Assembly (NCBI RefSeq): GCF_005239225.2
Contig: NC_133301.1
Coordinates: 3,373,157-3,437,156 of the forward strand
Direction: 5' to 3'
Length of the DNA stretch: 64,000 nt
DNA from: Populus alba
Lineage: Eukaryota > Streptophyta > Magnoliopsida > Malpighiales > Salicaceae
The translations under genes and the position numbers were made by a program. The notes beneath the pieces are model-generated. The model saw only the letters and a list, made by a program, of their open reading frames with translations. It ran no database searches and was not told the origin of the DNA. Below are positions 50,665 to 63,794 of the stretch, piece after piece (position 1 is the stretch's first letter; the number at the start of each line of letters is the position of its first letter).

Positions 50665-51480
50665 TTTTTTATCTTACAAAAGTTTTCCATGCCAGGCTGG
50701 TGAAGTAGTTGATGATTTTCATATCACTCCGGGCATTTTCATCATTACAGGAAATTATATATCATTTTCAAGTGAGTGGGTTCGGAAGACAATTGGAGTA
50801 ATAATAAAATAATTTGTCCCTGATTTCAACTTAGATGAATGATTTCCTATCAAATTAGGTGATCACCACACACTATGTATATATGAAATTCGGTTTCAAA
50901 ATTTCTCAGGCAACCGCCCTAATTGATCAAATTAAGGAGTTAATTAGATCAATTAGCAGATTTTTTTTTTGTTTAAATTATGCGATTGACTAGAAATATT
51001 AATCACCGTGCATGCCTGTCATTCCCGCGGTGCCTTACATGATCACTGGGTTTGCAGGATATTCAGTGAGTCGTGAAATTAGTCATAGTGCGTGCAAGCT
51101 GACCTAAATACCCATGTAAATAAATAAATAAAAAAGTTAATAGGCTCTTTCATGTGATTTAGCTCTTAAAAATGGTTATTTATCAATATATCGCGTTCAT
51201 GATATTAAAAAAATATTATTTAAAGAATTAGAATGAGAATAAATTTGGGGTGTATATATAACTAGACAATAATAATGAGGGGGGGGGGGCAACAATGGGG
51301 AGTCCTGGAAACCCAAATTTGACCAATCAAGAAGACCCTTTTTTTCAAAGAAATTCATACACGTGGAATTCACTATATGGAAGACAAAATAGAAGACCAG
51401 ATGAGAGATGGCCGTCAACGACTAATGCATTGCTCAAAGGTTCCTGTTTTTGAACAGTTGAAGGCTGGAATTTTCCGTGC
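50665..51480. repeat. direct repeat b, copy 2, with insertions
   Basis: Second copy of 48965-49375, expanded by inserted sequence that includes the SINE fragment at 51003-51135 and about 85 bp near 51250-51335 (a run of G and flanking DNA). Confidence 0.78.
51003..51135 (+). mobile_element. SINE, 5'-truncated
   Basis: Holds cctgtcattcccgcggtgcc, gatcactgggtttgcagg, attcagtgagtcgtgaaatt and gtgcgtgcaagctgacc, then an A-rich tail (taaataaataaataaaaaa). Its 3' part resembles the SINE at 50241-50441. The tRNA head is missing. It interrupts direct repeat b, so it inserted after that repeat was duplicated, or was lost from the other copy. Confidence 0.62.
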
Positions 51481-51539
51481 TGCTTTTATTTGAAATAACG
51501 ACAGCGGTCCATCCATCGGTCCCACGATCTTTTATTATT

Positions 51540-52760
51540 ATTATTATTATTATATTATTATTCGATGATAATATGTATTTTTATATATTTTATATGTTAA
51601 TCAAGATTATTTTTTAAATAAATTGATTTATGATCTTAACTAAGAAAATCATATAAAGAAGAAGTCCCATAATATTGATTTTTGAGCACTCAATATTTAA
51701 GGAGAGGTCCCATGATATTGATTGTTAATTAATTATATACCTTTCCTTGTATAGTAATTTCTAATTAATTTGGAATTAATTGTACTACTGTACGACAGTC
51801 ACTTTAACTAGTTTTTTCCGGAATAAAATATGACTTGTTATTTATGAAGTCCAGTTAACAAAAACTAAAAGTAAGCCTTTTTTTTAAATTTTTCTAATTT
51901 AATTACTAAAATCGTCAAGCATCATTTGAGATTAGAGAAATTGATCACGGGGGCTAATTTCTTCTAATGGTAACTTCAGGGAGTGCATTGAGATGTTGTC
52001 TACGCCGGCTAATTTGGAATTTGTCCAGTCTAATTTCTTGCTCATCAGTCAAGATTCTTTGGAAGATCATGAATCTTTGGCTTCCTTCAATTTTGTGATT
52101 ACGATACTGTCAATATCACAAAAAAAATATTATTTTATTATTTTTTTGACTTTGAATATGTATCAATCTGACCTATTTATATTATTTTATTTTATATTCT
52201 TATCTTTATCTTTTTTTAATTTGTTTTGTAATTTTTTTATATTTTTTTTGAAAAAATCATTATACAAAGATCAAGAAAATAATGTTCCACTGTAACAATT
52301 ACAACATTGTTTTATTTTTTACCATGTTAAAAATTAGCTTGAGATCTTACATGTTTTTATTAATGTATATGATCTTTACTATATGTAAGTGTAGACTTTT
52401 TTATTCATGATTATATTTATGACTCGATATAAAAAAATATGTTAATAACATCTATACATCAATTCTTTTACTTTACAAAAAAAAAATATTATACTACTTG
52501 CAATGAAACGGATTTAATAAACACGTTAACATTTTATTTTTTATATTCATTGGCACATACAGTTTTTGATGTATTTAATTATTTGTATGCATGGGATTTT
52601 TTTATTTATAATTAGAATTAAAAAAGAAATTGAAAAGCTTGAGATTAAAAACATTTTTTTTAAAATGTAATATAATATATACATACCTCAATAATGATAT
52701 AATACACATACACATATGTATAATATTTATAATTTCATCATTTATAACTCAAAAGTATTT
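51540..52760. other. AT-rich intergenic DNA
   Basis: No coding signals; low-complexity A and T runs. Confidence 0.45.
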
Positions 52761-52763
52761 TTA

Positions 52764-52769
<6 letters not shown>

Positions 52770-52825
<56 letters not shown>
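52770..52825. repeat. (TA)n microsatellite
   Basis: About 25 TA units with one phase break near 52794. Confidence 0.9.
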
Positions 52826-52827
<2 letters not shown>

Positions 52828-52994
52828 AAAAATAGTAAAATTAAAATTAAAATAATATGTAAAAGGATAGCTTTAGGGGGGGCTTTACATGGTTTTGTCT
52901 CCATCTTCTTTATCCTTTTTGTTTAGAAACATTAAAAATTAGCTAAAAAATATCTTTGAGATAGAGACAAAACAAAAAAAAAATCTAATTTTGT

Positions 52995-53156
52995 CCTTTT
53001 ATCGTTTTTATCCTAGTTTTCTTTATTTTTATGTTTTTTTTTTTTTCATAAGAGAATAACAAAACAGTACCTTAAGTTATGATTTTGAAAGGGGATTTCT
53101 AATTAGTAACGTTCTTTGAAAAACAAAATAGCATGCATGTCAGATATTTTCTTGGT
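52995..53156. repeat. direct repeat c, copy 2
   Basis: Second copy of 49555-49715, 3.44 kb further on, closely similar. The spacing would suit LTRs, but neither copy has TG...CA limits at consistent positions. Confidence 0.8.
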
Positions 53157-53184
53157 TAACGCCAGTCCTCCCTAACCTCTTCAA

Positions 53185-53310
53185 CAGTTCAACAACTGGA
53201 ACCTTCGAAGTAATGCACTGGTCGTTCCCATCTGGTCTGCTATTTTTCGCCCATATGGAGAATTATTCCTCGTTTATGAATTTCTTGCCAAAAGTGCCTT
53301 TGCCTAGTTT
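53185..53310 (-). repeat. inverted third copy of the end of direct repeat b
   Basis: On the minus strand this resembles 49225-49345 (aagaaattcataaac, agaccagatggg, gcattacttcgaaggttcc, gttgttgaac). It is more diverged than the two direct copies. Confidence 0.65.
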
Positions 53311-53346
53311 AAGGTTTCCACACCAATTATTTTTTGGTCTCTCGTC

Positions 53347-53348
<2 letters not shown>

Positions 53349-53411
<63 letters not shown>
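53349..53411. repeat. (TA)n microsatellite
   Basis: More than 30 perfect TA units. Confidence 0.95.
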
Positions 53412-53413
<2 letters not shown>

Positions 53414-53559
53414 TGTAGAAGCAGTAGCCGGTAAGTGCAGGCTTGTTGGTTTTAAAAACTCTAAATAGCCACTCTTGAATTATTATTTAATTAGAGGTTT
53501 TTAACAATAATAAGAGGTTCTTCTTGTGATTTAGTATGGATTCTTACCTTTTCTTTTCA

Positions 53560-53607
<48 letters not shown>

Positions 53608-53609
53608 GA

Positions 53610-54689
53610 GTAATTAAGTGTGGAGGAGGTTTCTTATTCTAAAAAGGTGAGTTTTCTTACAATAATTAAGTGTGATTTTTCAATTTAATTTTCTTTAAAT
53701 TATTTTACACAGCCCTAATATAAATCCTGTAAATATAAAATCATTACTTTGCACAATAAATCCTGTAACCAGTCAAAAATTAAAATATAAATATAAATCA
53801 CAAGTAAAATTTTTTAACGGAAAAAATTGAAGCAAAGCCACCAATTAATTTATTTTTCATTAAAATAAAACAAGATAACTTAAATTTAAAATCTATTTTT
53901 GTTTTGTTTTGAGATGTTTGTTAATAATTTAATGAGGTTTTTTATATATAATTCTATCATTTTTGCTTTATTTTTTTTCTCAGATCTGCTAGTTTTACCA
54001 AAAAAATTTTGAATTCTTGTTATAGTGCTTTTTTTCTTCTTCTAATTAATTAGATATATTTTATTGGTTTATTTTTATTATACTTGGATTTTTTTAATGT
54101 TTTGTTTTTAGCAGAGCCATCAAAATTATCAATTTTTTCTCACGATATATATTTTGATTTTAGGTTGAACCATGAACAAAATCAGAAGAATTTGATTTTT
54201 TTTTTTGAAAAAAAAAAATATTGATAATTTGCAGCCTAATGAACCAACTCTAATGTGTAATATTAAAGTTATGGTTAAGCAACTCCAATGCGTTTCAGTT
54301 TACAAAAAACCCGCGTTGATTAGTGAGAATCATTCTTTATTATTTTTTGCTTTATTTCAAAGTTTATCTTACATAAATAACGCTTCGCTTTAACTAATGT
54401 TTCTTATATACTTTGTATGGTTATATTTGATAGGTATAAAGACCAACGACATTAAAGTGATGAATATATTATGAAGATGAAATTAACTTCGTTGCTTTGA
54501 CTTAATTTGATATTCCTTCGAACCTTTTACTTTATACAAAAATTATTATATGTTTGTAGTAAGTTATTTGAATAAAACTAAATTATACAGGTTTTTTTTA
54601 CAACTCATATATAATAAATTAAAATAAATATTATATTTTATTATATTAATTTTAGTCTCTTCTAACAAATAATCCTAGCTCTGTCTCTG
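53610..54689. mobile_element. decayed hAT copy, inverse orientation to 35254-36596
   Basis: Read on the minus strand from 54689 inward it follows the element at 35254: a degraded terminus (cagagacagagctagg), then the ttatattttattatatt block, aagcaacgaagttaatttcat, gttggtctttatacctatc, tcaacgcgggttttt, ggttcaacctaaaatc and the aggttttttatatataattc region. The match fades near a (TA)n run at 53565-53602, which has an equivalent in the first copy. Many substitutions and small indels show that it is older. No target duplication is seen. Confidence 0.82.
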
Positions 54690-57117
54690 CGCGCGCACAC
54701 CAAACTTATTCCACTTGTCTAGATAATTGATTTGGTCAATTTGGGCTGCTCTGGGAAATTTTGAGACGAAATTTCAGATACATATGACTATGGTGATCTA
54801 AGAGTTGATGCATGATGTGATAGAAAATGATCATTTCCTGGTAAAGGTTCCGTCCAAAATGATCAGAAAAAAAAAACACTGTTAAAACCCCCTTCTCCTT
54901 TATTATGTTAAAAAATTAACACCGTATGAAGACTTTTGTTTAAAAAAAGACAACCTGCGAAGACTTCTGGTTTCTGAACTCTTATGCGACCACCCGTGCA
55001 CACGGCAAATTCTTAAAACAGGTTGTGGTTACTATCTTATCTCATGGTAAAATAAAATAAAAAATAAAAATAGCAACCATCATCTATAAAGGGGAGTGAT
55101 AAAATATTAGAATTAAGAGATTTATTTTTTTATAGTATTCAGTTTAAATTCTATAATTACTAATATGATATAATTATTAAAAAATTTATATAATCATTAA
55201 TTTTAGAGTCTATCAAAATATATATAAAAGGGAGATTTAATAGGAGATTTAATAGGAGATTGCGTTACATTTGGATTGATATGCAAGATTATATTATGTT
55301 TAGTTGATAAGGAATGAGACATAAAAACAAATTATAGAGAGCATATTTTATTGTTATTAGGTGTTACAATTAAACTAGAACAATAAATTGAGACATTATT
55401 TTTACTTTGTTTTATGGAAAAAGGGACCCGAAATAAGTATGTATCTTATTTTATTCAAAAGGAAATCTTTTTTTTTCTTTTCTTTTTAAGATCACACCTA
55501 CTTTTATAAATAAAAAGAAATTAAATTCTTAAGATGAACAACAATTTTTTTTATTATTATTTCAATGCTTTATTTTTACAGCAAAAGAGGTATCATTTCA
55601 TAGTGACATAGTCCATTTCCATTTTCCTTGGCAACGTTACCTCTTTTCTTTCCTTTTGTTTCTTTTCATCGATCTGGGCCATCATGCTTGATGGAGAAAT
55701 TTGTACGTTTTGTTTTAATGATAAGATTATTTTATGATGTAATTCATAGTGAATGCGATGTGGGATAGGCATTCAAGAAAAACATGTGAATGAGTCCAAT
55801 AAGCTTTTTGAAAAAATCATGTATAATTCTTGAAAAAATGTGAATGTGATGTAATTTTCACTGCTGGCTTGGGCTGAAAGTTCGCCGGAATGCTCTGAAA
55901 GTCTTGTTCCTTGTAAAGGTTGGTTGCCTATCGCAGTCGAGAATAAGAAATTGCCTCAATTAAGCCTAAAAGGTATTTTCGAGGTTGTTATTTTAAAACT
56001 TGAAAAACTCTAATTTTTATTATTTTGCTATCGTCTGTTGCGTTAGAATGAATCCACTAACATAATAAGATTTTCAATTTTATAGATTTTTTCTTGGTTT
56101 GTGATTTCCTCCCTTTTTCCTTGATTTAAATTGCTAATATATGTGCTCAATTTTTTAAAAAAATTTTAATTACATCATAATATTTTAATTTCAAATAATA
56201 ATTTGCAATTACTTTTAAAGTTCTACTTAACAAACACTTCATGTACATACACCTGTCTTTGTAAAAAAACAAATACAGTTCCTATACATAAGAGTATATT
56301 AATACTTGTAGATTTCTACGATTCAATTATCAGTGTATATGATAGAAAAAAAAGAAAAGTATTTTTGGAATATGAAATATATTTTTTATCAAAAAAGAAA
56401 ACTATTCATTGCACAAAAAGTGTTAGTGATAGATGAGAAAAAATTAAAGCTATTGACAGAGATTCAAGTTTGAAGGTGAGAAAAAACCATAAACTTCAAT
56501 AGTTAGAAACTTTAAGAACTCAATTGTTAAAAATATTCAATTGTTAGAAACTAAAAAAAATTAAAATCCATTATAAAAAAATATATATATGATTTGTAAC
56601 TCACAACTAGAAAATTGGAAAAAATTAATGGAAATGCTGATAAAAAAAAAAACAAAACAAAACAAAACTATTCTTTTGATTACTATTTTTTTTCTTCAAA
56701 ATAATAAAATAAACCCTAAACCAAGCACCAATTGCACAAGATGTAACTTCTCCAACAAATATATCTTAGCATGCTAGCATCCCTTTGGAGCAGAACAACG
56801 TTTCATGTTAAGTTCACACGATTCCATTTACCAAGCTGCGCCCCTTTCATATTCTAGTACTCTATGCCTCCATTGCCAAGTTCCAAGGATTTTGTCCGAA
56901 ATGAAATAAAACATACACACTGAAAGTTTTGTTTTGGACAGAAACAACTATTCTGATTCACAAAGACTAAATGCAGCATTAAAACCCCTAACCACTACAT
57001 ATAATGAGGTTTACACCACAAACATTACAAGTTATCCCTTGTGTCAGGTCCATAAGTTTTGAGTACAGTAGAAACAAGCATGGGACAGTTGTGGAGTTTT
57101 TCCAGCAATATTTGAAA
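54690..57117. other. 2.4-kb region without genes
   Basis: AT-rich, short low-complexity frames only. The end of this stretch should contain the RRP46 3' UTR. Confidence 0.5.
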
Positions 57118-60100
57118 TTACGCAGCTTTAGATGAGTCACTTGGAAGTTGTGATTGCAAGCTCCTCCTAAGAAAATCAGACAATTTTGTACTGGCTGCAC
57201 GCCCTCGTTCTAGACATTTGAGATATTCTTCCACTAAGGTACAAATTGAAATGGAACAGCATTATACAGATCAGATGCCACAAGCAGAAAAATAGCAGAA
57301 AAAAAATATATTATTTTGATGAGTGAACGACCGGATTGTGTAATAAAGACACTTCAAGAATGAAGTCCAAAATTCTTTAGAAGCCTATAATAATTATCTT
57401 CACCCGACTCTGAGAGGTTTTAACATAAAAGGAGAAAGGAACAGGATTGATCCTAATCACGAGAGAATTTGGCAGATAAACAATCAGAAATCATTATTCA
57501 ATTTTTTGGAGACTGATACTAGGTTTTATGAAGTCCTAAATGAGCTCCAATCATAGGCCAATAAGAGGGAGGGATCAGTGCAATGAAACTTTGTGAGAAA
57601 ATGCGCACTGTATGCTTCAAGCTGTTTGATTTAGGAGACAAAGACAACTGTTTCAGAAGAAGAATATACGTATCTTCCTTAAGCAGTATAACAGCAGACA
57701 GGTCAAAATCATCCGACTAACATAATGAACTGCAAAGTATTTGATATCTCCTAGAATATTTAGAAGCATGCAAGCAGGAAGAGGAACCTGAGCACTGAGT
57801 TTTTTAGGAGTTAACTTTAAAAAAGACAAGCACAAGGATTTCACATCCCCTAGCTGGGGTGTAAAACCAGTAGGTGAGGCATGGTGATAATAACGTGATT
57901 TTCAGCTAGCTAACCTCTCCATTTGTCACATATTCAAAAATATCGTATATGTCTGTATCATATGATTAAGTTGGTGTACCTGACATTACACCATGGGTAA
58001 CAGAGGTGATGATTCCATGTTCCATGGGTTCACCTTCTACGTGGGATAATCCTTCTGGTAAAACAGAGACAACAGAGTTTGGGAAGACTAAATATGCGAA
58101 TCCCCTCATTTTCTACAAAAATACACAAAAAGCATAAGCAAGGGGAATTTAGGAATAAAAATGAAGCACAAAGTGCATAAGCAAGGGGAATTTGAGAATA
58201 AAAATAAAGCAGAGTAATTGTATCTCCACCATGAGTAGAGTTCTGCAGTCCACATAGGTAGTCTGCACCAAGTATTTTACTTAAAAGTTTGAAACCTAAA
58301 CTGAAATATAAATCAAGGGCTTGTATAGACACTTATGAAGAAATACGGTTTTCTCTTTGCTTTTTCCTCCCTTTATTCCAAGACTTTTCCATCCTGGATG
58401 GATGAGCCTTGAATTACACAATTTAGCATTAAAACATCCCGGTATAACTGCATTTACGATGGAAAATTAAGATAATAAATAAATTTATTATACTAACCTG
58501 CTCTTCCAGCTTGGTAGGATCCAATATAACATATCCACCTTCAGCCAAACAACAACATATTGCAACTGCGGAAGGCAGTATGGCATCAGTCACCCAAACA
58601 TCAAATTAACATAAACCATAAGAAGATGACAAACACTTTTCAATTACCTGCAAGATGTTTCATAGGAATTCCAGCATCTACGAGGGCAGCACATGCTGCA
58701 TTTATAGCACAGACTAGAAGCTACACAGATTGCAGTCAAGAAAATAGCATCATATCAATTTTTCAAACCAAATATAAGGATACAGAGAGCATCCTGCTTA
58801 AATCCAACAAATGCATATTGCATATCTGTTAAAGAATCTGCAAGTTATTTTTCTACATCCCAAAAAGGAATGATATCATCATCTGAGTGTGTCTTCGTGG
58901 AGAGAAAAAACCCACAGTAGTTAATAAATTGGATTTATAAGCCATATGAACCAACCACAGAAAGGACACTGTAAAATAAACTAATTTCACATGCCAATAG
59001 AAGGTATAATAGTAGAAGCATTATAGCTAGAACCTTTTTCTTTTTCACATGATCATTTAATAAAGAAACGTAAAAAGAAAATGTAAGAAGTCATGTTGTC
59101 TCTTGGCAGAGAGCTCAGCAAGAGAAAGAAAAATAGAACAAGGATCATGAATTCACATGAATAAAGCGAGAGATTGCTCATCCCATAAAAAGAATTCAAG
59201 ATAAAATGAGGATGAAATGGAAAATTAGCTGGGATGCAGTTCTAGTCCTACAAATAGAAAGCACAAATAAATAGGATACAGCACCATCATCATTAACAAC
59301 CTGCAAAAGAGAGATGACTCCATTATTGTGATGTATGAAACTGATCTGTATAATATCAGGAGACACATGCAATGCATTGCAAGCAAGCACACATTCATAC
59401 AAAATTATTAGCTAGGTATGAAATGTAGAAGTGTGCTACATGAAATAGATGTATGCATCTTATCTTTATTTATCAAATGCTTTATTTTTTAATATCGTAT
59501 AAAGATGCAGCATCAACAACATAAAGATCACTCGAAACAAATATAAGAAATAAAGAGTAATAACTTGAAAGGTGACAATGAGGGGTGGGCAACAATTTTT
59601 GGAACATAATCATTAAACTCCTGCCAAACATAAAATTTTCAACCCATGCACCAGCCCACTGACCTGAACGATAATTGATGTTGTGGTGTTTGGGTTGAGA
59701 GTCAAAATGCAGATACTTTGCAAAGTCCTCTTCAATATCATTTCAAATTCCTTTTCCAGTTTTCCTATACAATTGGTAGTAATAGGCAGAAGTATTTTAA
59801 TAAATAAATAAATAAGCAAACAAATGAGCCACAGTTTAACTAAATCCAATTGAAACAGCAACAATTAAACTTGAATGACATAGCAAAGCAAGTAGCAACT
59901 GAAATGCTTCATCATGCAAAAAAGTTAAAGCAACAATGCTTCAAAGTTGAAATGAATTCACTGTGCATCAAATAGTATAAGATGCTACAATCACCGGTTT
60001 TCTTCCAAGCTAAATATGAAAAGTATTCCTTGTCAAACTAACTCGTGTTTGTGCTCAGAATATATCAAAAGGTCGGGATTTTTAGTTTTCAAAGAGATTA

Positions 60101-60689
60101 CTACTAGGTCTTAAATTTGATATCTCGCAAGCTATGCAAATGAATTAATTTGTAATTTTTGTTGTTCAAAACAAAACCCATGAACATGCCAATATACAAC
60201 ATTCAATGTCCAATGACAAAACTGAACCCCAAAAAAGAAAAAAAAATACAAAAAAAATAAAAAAAACTAACCAATTTGTCCTGTCTTCGGCTTCCAAATA
60301 ACTTCAATACAAGCCTTCTCAGGGTTCTCATTCTTCTTTGTGCCAGCTTTAGGTCCATAAACAGCAGCTAAAACCTTTGTATCCCCTAAATAAAATCAAC
60401 AAGTATATTCAACACCCACTGAGCAATTCTCCACCCCGAAAGCAAAATAAATAAATAAAAATGCCAACAACCCATTTTTCCAGATTGGATAAAATATAAA
60501 GATAACCTAAAAAAAAGGTTGAACAAGAACAGGAAAAATATAAGAAAACAATACCCAAAAGATAGTTTAGAAAAAGGAGGTACCTTGAGACCAACTGGCA
60601 GAGCCATGAGCACGGTGAAGTACATTGCGAGCGCAAGAGAGAGGTCTTAATTGGCTTGGAGAACGACCATCGTCTCTGTCAGTCTCCAT
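57118..60689 (-). CDS. RRP46: exosome complex subunit RRP46 homolog, eight exons
   Basis: RNase PH-fold subunit of the RNA exosome core ring, acting in 3'-5' RNA processing and decay. Exons (minus order): 60584-60689, 60272-60385, 59664-59764, 59280-59300, 58648-58720, 58498-58565, 57980-58112, 57118-57233. They sum to 732 bases, giving a clean 243-residue protein with all GT-AG introns in phase. Landmarks are LRPLSCARNVLHRAHGSASW, GDTKVLAAVYGPKAGTKKNE, KEFEMILKRTLQSI, VVNDDGA, CAINAACAALVDAGIPMKHL, AEGGYVILDPTKLEEQ and EHGIITSVTHGVMS. Length and sequence fit plant RRP46 (about 240 residues). Exon 4 is only 21 bp and encodes VVNDDGA; the family needs these residues, so the exon must be spliced in. 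A minus-strand TATA-like CTATATAAG lies at 60745-60753. Confidence 0.95.
58132..58216. repeat. 43-bp tandem duplication in RRP46 intron 6
   Basis: The block gcataagcaaggggaattt ... gaataaaaat(g/a)aagca occurs twice with a period of 43 bp. It is close to the acceptor of exon 7 but outside the coding sequence. Confidence 0.8.
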
Positions 60690-60753
60690 GATTTAATTCA
60701 CTCCCACAAGCACCCCTACAAAGTTCCCTTTTTTATGACAGAACCTTATATAG

Positions 60754-61740
60754 AAAAGACTGAAACTTTGTTTCAGCGAATATAAATTAGAAACAGGATT
60801 TGATAAGAACTTGGAAGATGGTAGAGGATGATGCAGAGTTTTGGGGTTTTGGGTTTAAGAATTATTTGTTTTGCTTTTAGGTTAGATGAGGAGGTGTGGT
60901 GGTGGATCTTAATTGGGGTTTGAAGACAAGTCCAGTGGACGGGTAAAGAAAACAACACGGCCTCATTTTCGTTATTGAAGGTTTTGATTTTGAATGGCAA
61001 GTTTCCTTTTCTTTTTCGGTTAAATAGAGGGAACAAAGGCCCAACAAAGCTACACCAGGACAAAGGAGGGATAGGGAAATTTTATGGTGCCCTTATTTTA
61101 TGGTGCACACATATCATCTTCTCCTTTTATTTCAAGTCTTACACCCTTGGCGAAAACAACATAAAAAAATAACCAGCATGAAAAAACATAATTCTATCTA
61201 AAAATATATTATCTACGCAACTTATATACTATTAAAATATCCTAAAAAAATCATAAAAACAATGTTTCTAAAATTTATTATCAAAATTTTAGCTTGATTC
61301 AATTATTAAATAAAAATTAAACTCGTTTTGTTAACTAGTATATCTATTTATATCCACTTAACCCATATCTTATTTATCAACTCATGTAAAATGAATAAAA
61401 TAATTATTAAAAAATATTTCTTTGATAATATGAGAAAAAAAAAATCAAAAGTAAAAATCAAAGTATTTTTTTATTCAAAAAAGTTGGCATGCCACCTTGT
61501 ATTTTTCTATTTGCTACCATAATAGAATAATATTTTTACTTTTCATCTAAATATTTTTTTTATTCAAAAAATTTGATGAGGTATGCTTACTACGAGTTAG
61601 TAAGTGTGAGGCACCACACCTTTTAGGTGATGGGTGCAATGCCTCATGATGACTGAACAAGTGTTGTCTTATTGAATGCACCACTACATCTTTTTCCATT
61701 AGGTATGGTGTATGTGGTCATAAGTGTGGTGGTTTGTTGC
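60754..61740. other. region upstream of RRP46
   Basis: Likely promoter and AT-rich spacer; no gene on either strand is recognised. Confidence 0.45.
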
Positions 61741-61744
61741 CAGT

Positions 61745-62840
61745 TGATTTTTTTTTTCATTCTTTCTTTTTCTTTTACTAAAAAATTGCAATCCCTTTTT
61801 ACTTGTCTTTTCAATTTCAATTTTTATTCTTTTGATTTCTAATTTTTCTTTTTGAATATTTTATAGAAGTTTTATTTGTTTTTAATTTAGTCCTTCAATT
61901 TCAATTTGGCACATTTTCTTACCCATTCTATCATATTGTTTTGATTTCTGATTTTTTTTCTTAAATCTTTTGTGAAAGTTTTTTATTTTCATTAAAAAAT
62001 ATATATCAAAGGGGTTTTAATAGGTTTGTTTAAGGATAATTGGGTTGCAGGTCAACCTAATTTCCCCCCCAAATGATATCATGTTAATCCTCCCTCAATT
62101 TTTATTGAAACTTAACCTGGTTTAGACCTCAAATCACCTGGGTCATAGGTCAAACTATTGAGTCGGGATAAGTTTAAAATATGTGATCTATATGGTTATT
62201 CCAATCTTATCACTAGGGTCGTATATTTTGAAGGTTAACCCAAGTTTGCTTACCTCTTATTACGTAGTTTACATGTTTATCATGAAACCTTGGATTTGCT
62301 TTAGTCGCTTTTTGTCCTCTTTTTTTTGTTTCAATTACATGCTTTCCAAGATTTTTTTTTGAGATTATCATCATTATTTTTCTTAAAAAAAACCCTTTTA
62401 CCATCATTGTCATATATTTTTTTTTATCATCTCATTAAAATAAAACCGGCTTATTCAACTCTTTCAAGGCTATAATTTGATGCTCGTTCTATTTTTTGTG
62501 GTCATTTTGTTAATTTTTTCTATTTTCAATTTAATCCTCCAATCAAATAATTGTTCTCAACCTTTAATTTATTTTTATTTTGATTTTCACCCTAATTCTT
62601 TTATTTTATTTTTAATTTTAGATTTTTTTGTGTAATTGATTTTTTTCTCTAATTTCATCATTCAATATTTGATTTATTGAGGATTGATTTTTTTTTTCAT
62701 GTATGGTATTTCTATTCCAATGCCCTATATCACGAGTTTTAAAAGTTATCTATTACATGTTTGTAACGCCAAACCCGAGTATCAACTCATAGCAAGTTCT
62801 GAGCCCCAAGTTATATTGGTTGACTTGAATTAATCAGAGT
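61745..62840. repeat. dispersed T-rich repeat with acctgggtcataggtcaa motifs
   Basis: Contains ttgcaggtcaacctaattt, ttaacctggtttagacctc, cacctgggtcataggtcaaac and T-rich blocks such as tcatcattcaatatttgattt that echo 14965-15800. Interpreted as another copy of the same dispersed repeat family. Confidence 0.5.
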
Positions 62841-63379
62841 CATTTTTTTTAATTTTATAAATTATAAAAATTGATATTGTTTTTTTAAAAAAAAGCAAAA
62901 AAAAAACTAATTGGTTTTGAGTAGGTTTTTCATTGCTAATTAGCTACTAACCGTATTATTAGATTTTTATTTAAAAAAAAACCTCTCTTGCGACTTCTGC
63001 GGCGTCACGTCCGTTTGGGTTCACTCTCTGGAGAAGTTAGAATATTTTGCTTTTGTGGCAGCAACTTCCCATCAGCGTGGCGGGCAAGGCCATTTGCAAG
63101 GGCTGCCCGTGTCTTGAACACCCTTATGACTGCCCTTCTGGGATTTGTCCACATTTTTTTTGGTATCTCGTGGCCCTATTCTTTTTATTGATGATGCTCT
63201 TCGTTTCGCCCTTCCCTCAGCGTTGAAAGATTCAAGTCAACGCTATTGGGTTATTTATGAATAGAAATTAATCTGTTTAATACTTTAATGCGTTGTTGTC
63301 CCGAATCTCAATTTAATTTAAGAGCACTCTTCGTGGGGTTTTATTTTTATATAAAAGTCATTATTCACCTAAAATTAAA
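62841..63379. other. spacer with a small GC-richer island
   Basis: The island at about 62985-63180 is clearly richer in G and C than its surroundings. It has an open frame of 67 codons (62988-63191) with no family resemblance that I can see. It could be a fragment of a mobile element or a small unknown gene. Confidence 0.3.
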
Positions 63380-63600
63380 AAAACTAAGGAATGATTAGAA
63401 CTGTATTAATAGTTATTTTTTAAAATAATTTTTGTTTAGAAATACATTAAAATAATTTTTTTTTATTTTTTAAAAATTTATTTTTTATATCAAAATAATA
63501 ATATATATATATAAATAATTTTTAGTGTAATTTTATTAAAAATATTTTTGATCAATTTTCATTTATGCTGGAATCCCAAAGAGACGTTTAGAAAAATCTT
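63380..63600. repeat. MITE-like AT-rich repeat
   Basis: The aaatacattaaaataattt, atttattttttatatcaaaat and gtgtaattttattaaaaatat blocks are in the style of the abundant AT-rich family noted elsewhere in the window. Confidence 0.45.
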
Positions 63601-63794
63601 TTTATATTGCTATGTAATCAACGATTCATAAATCCTAAAAGTAAAAAAAAACGTCTATTTCCTTAACTATCAAACAATTTTCTTTATTATTATTATTTCT
63701 TACTTTATTTTCTTTTTTCAGTTGACCGAGCATAATTTTTTAGACAGTTTCTAGAAATTACAGTTATTCGATGATTCAATGATGATAATTCACG

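Noticed and set aside
49555..53156. Direct repeat c as the two LTRs of a 3.6-kb element
   Set aside because: No TG...CA limits, primer site, polypurine tract or retroelement coding lies between the copies.
60773..61063. 96-codon minus-strand frame upstream of RRP46
   Set aside because: It has no domain similarity and overlaps the probable RRP46 promoter region.
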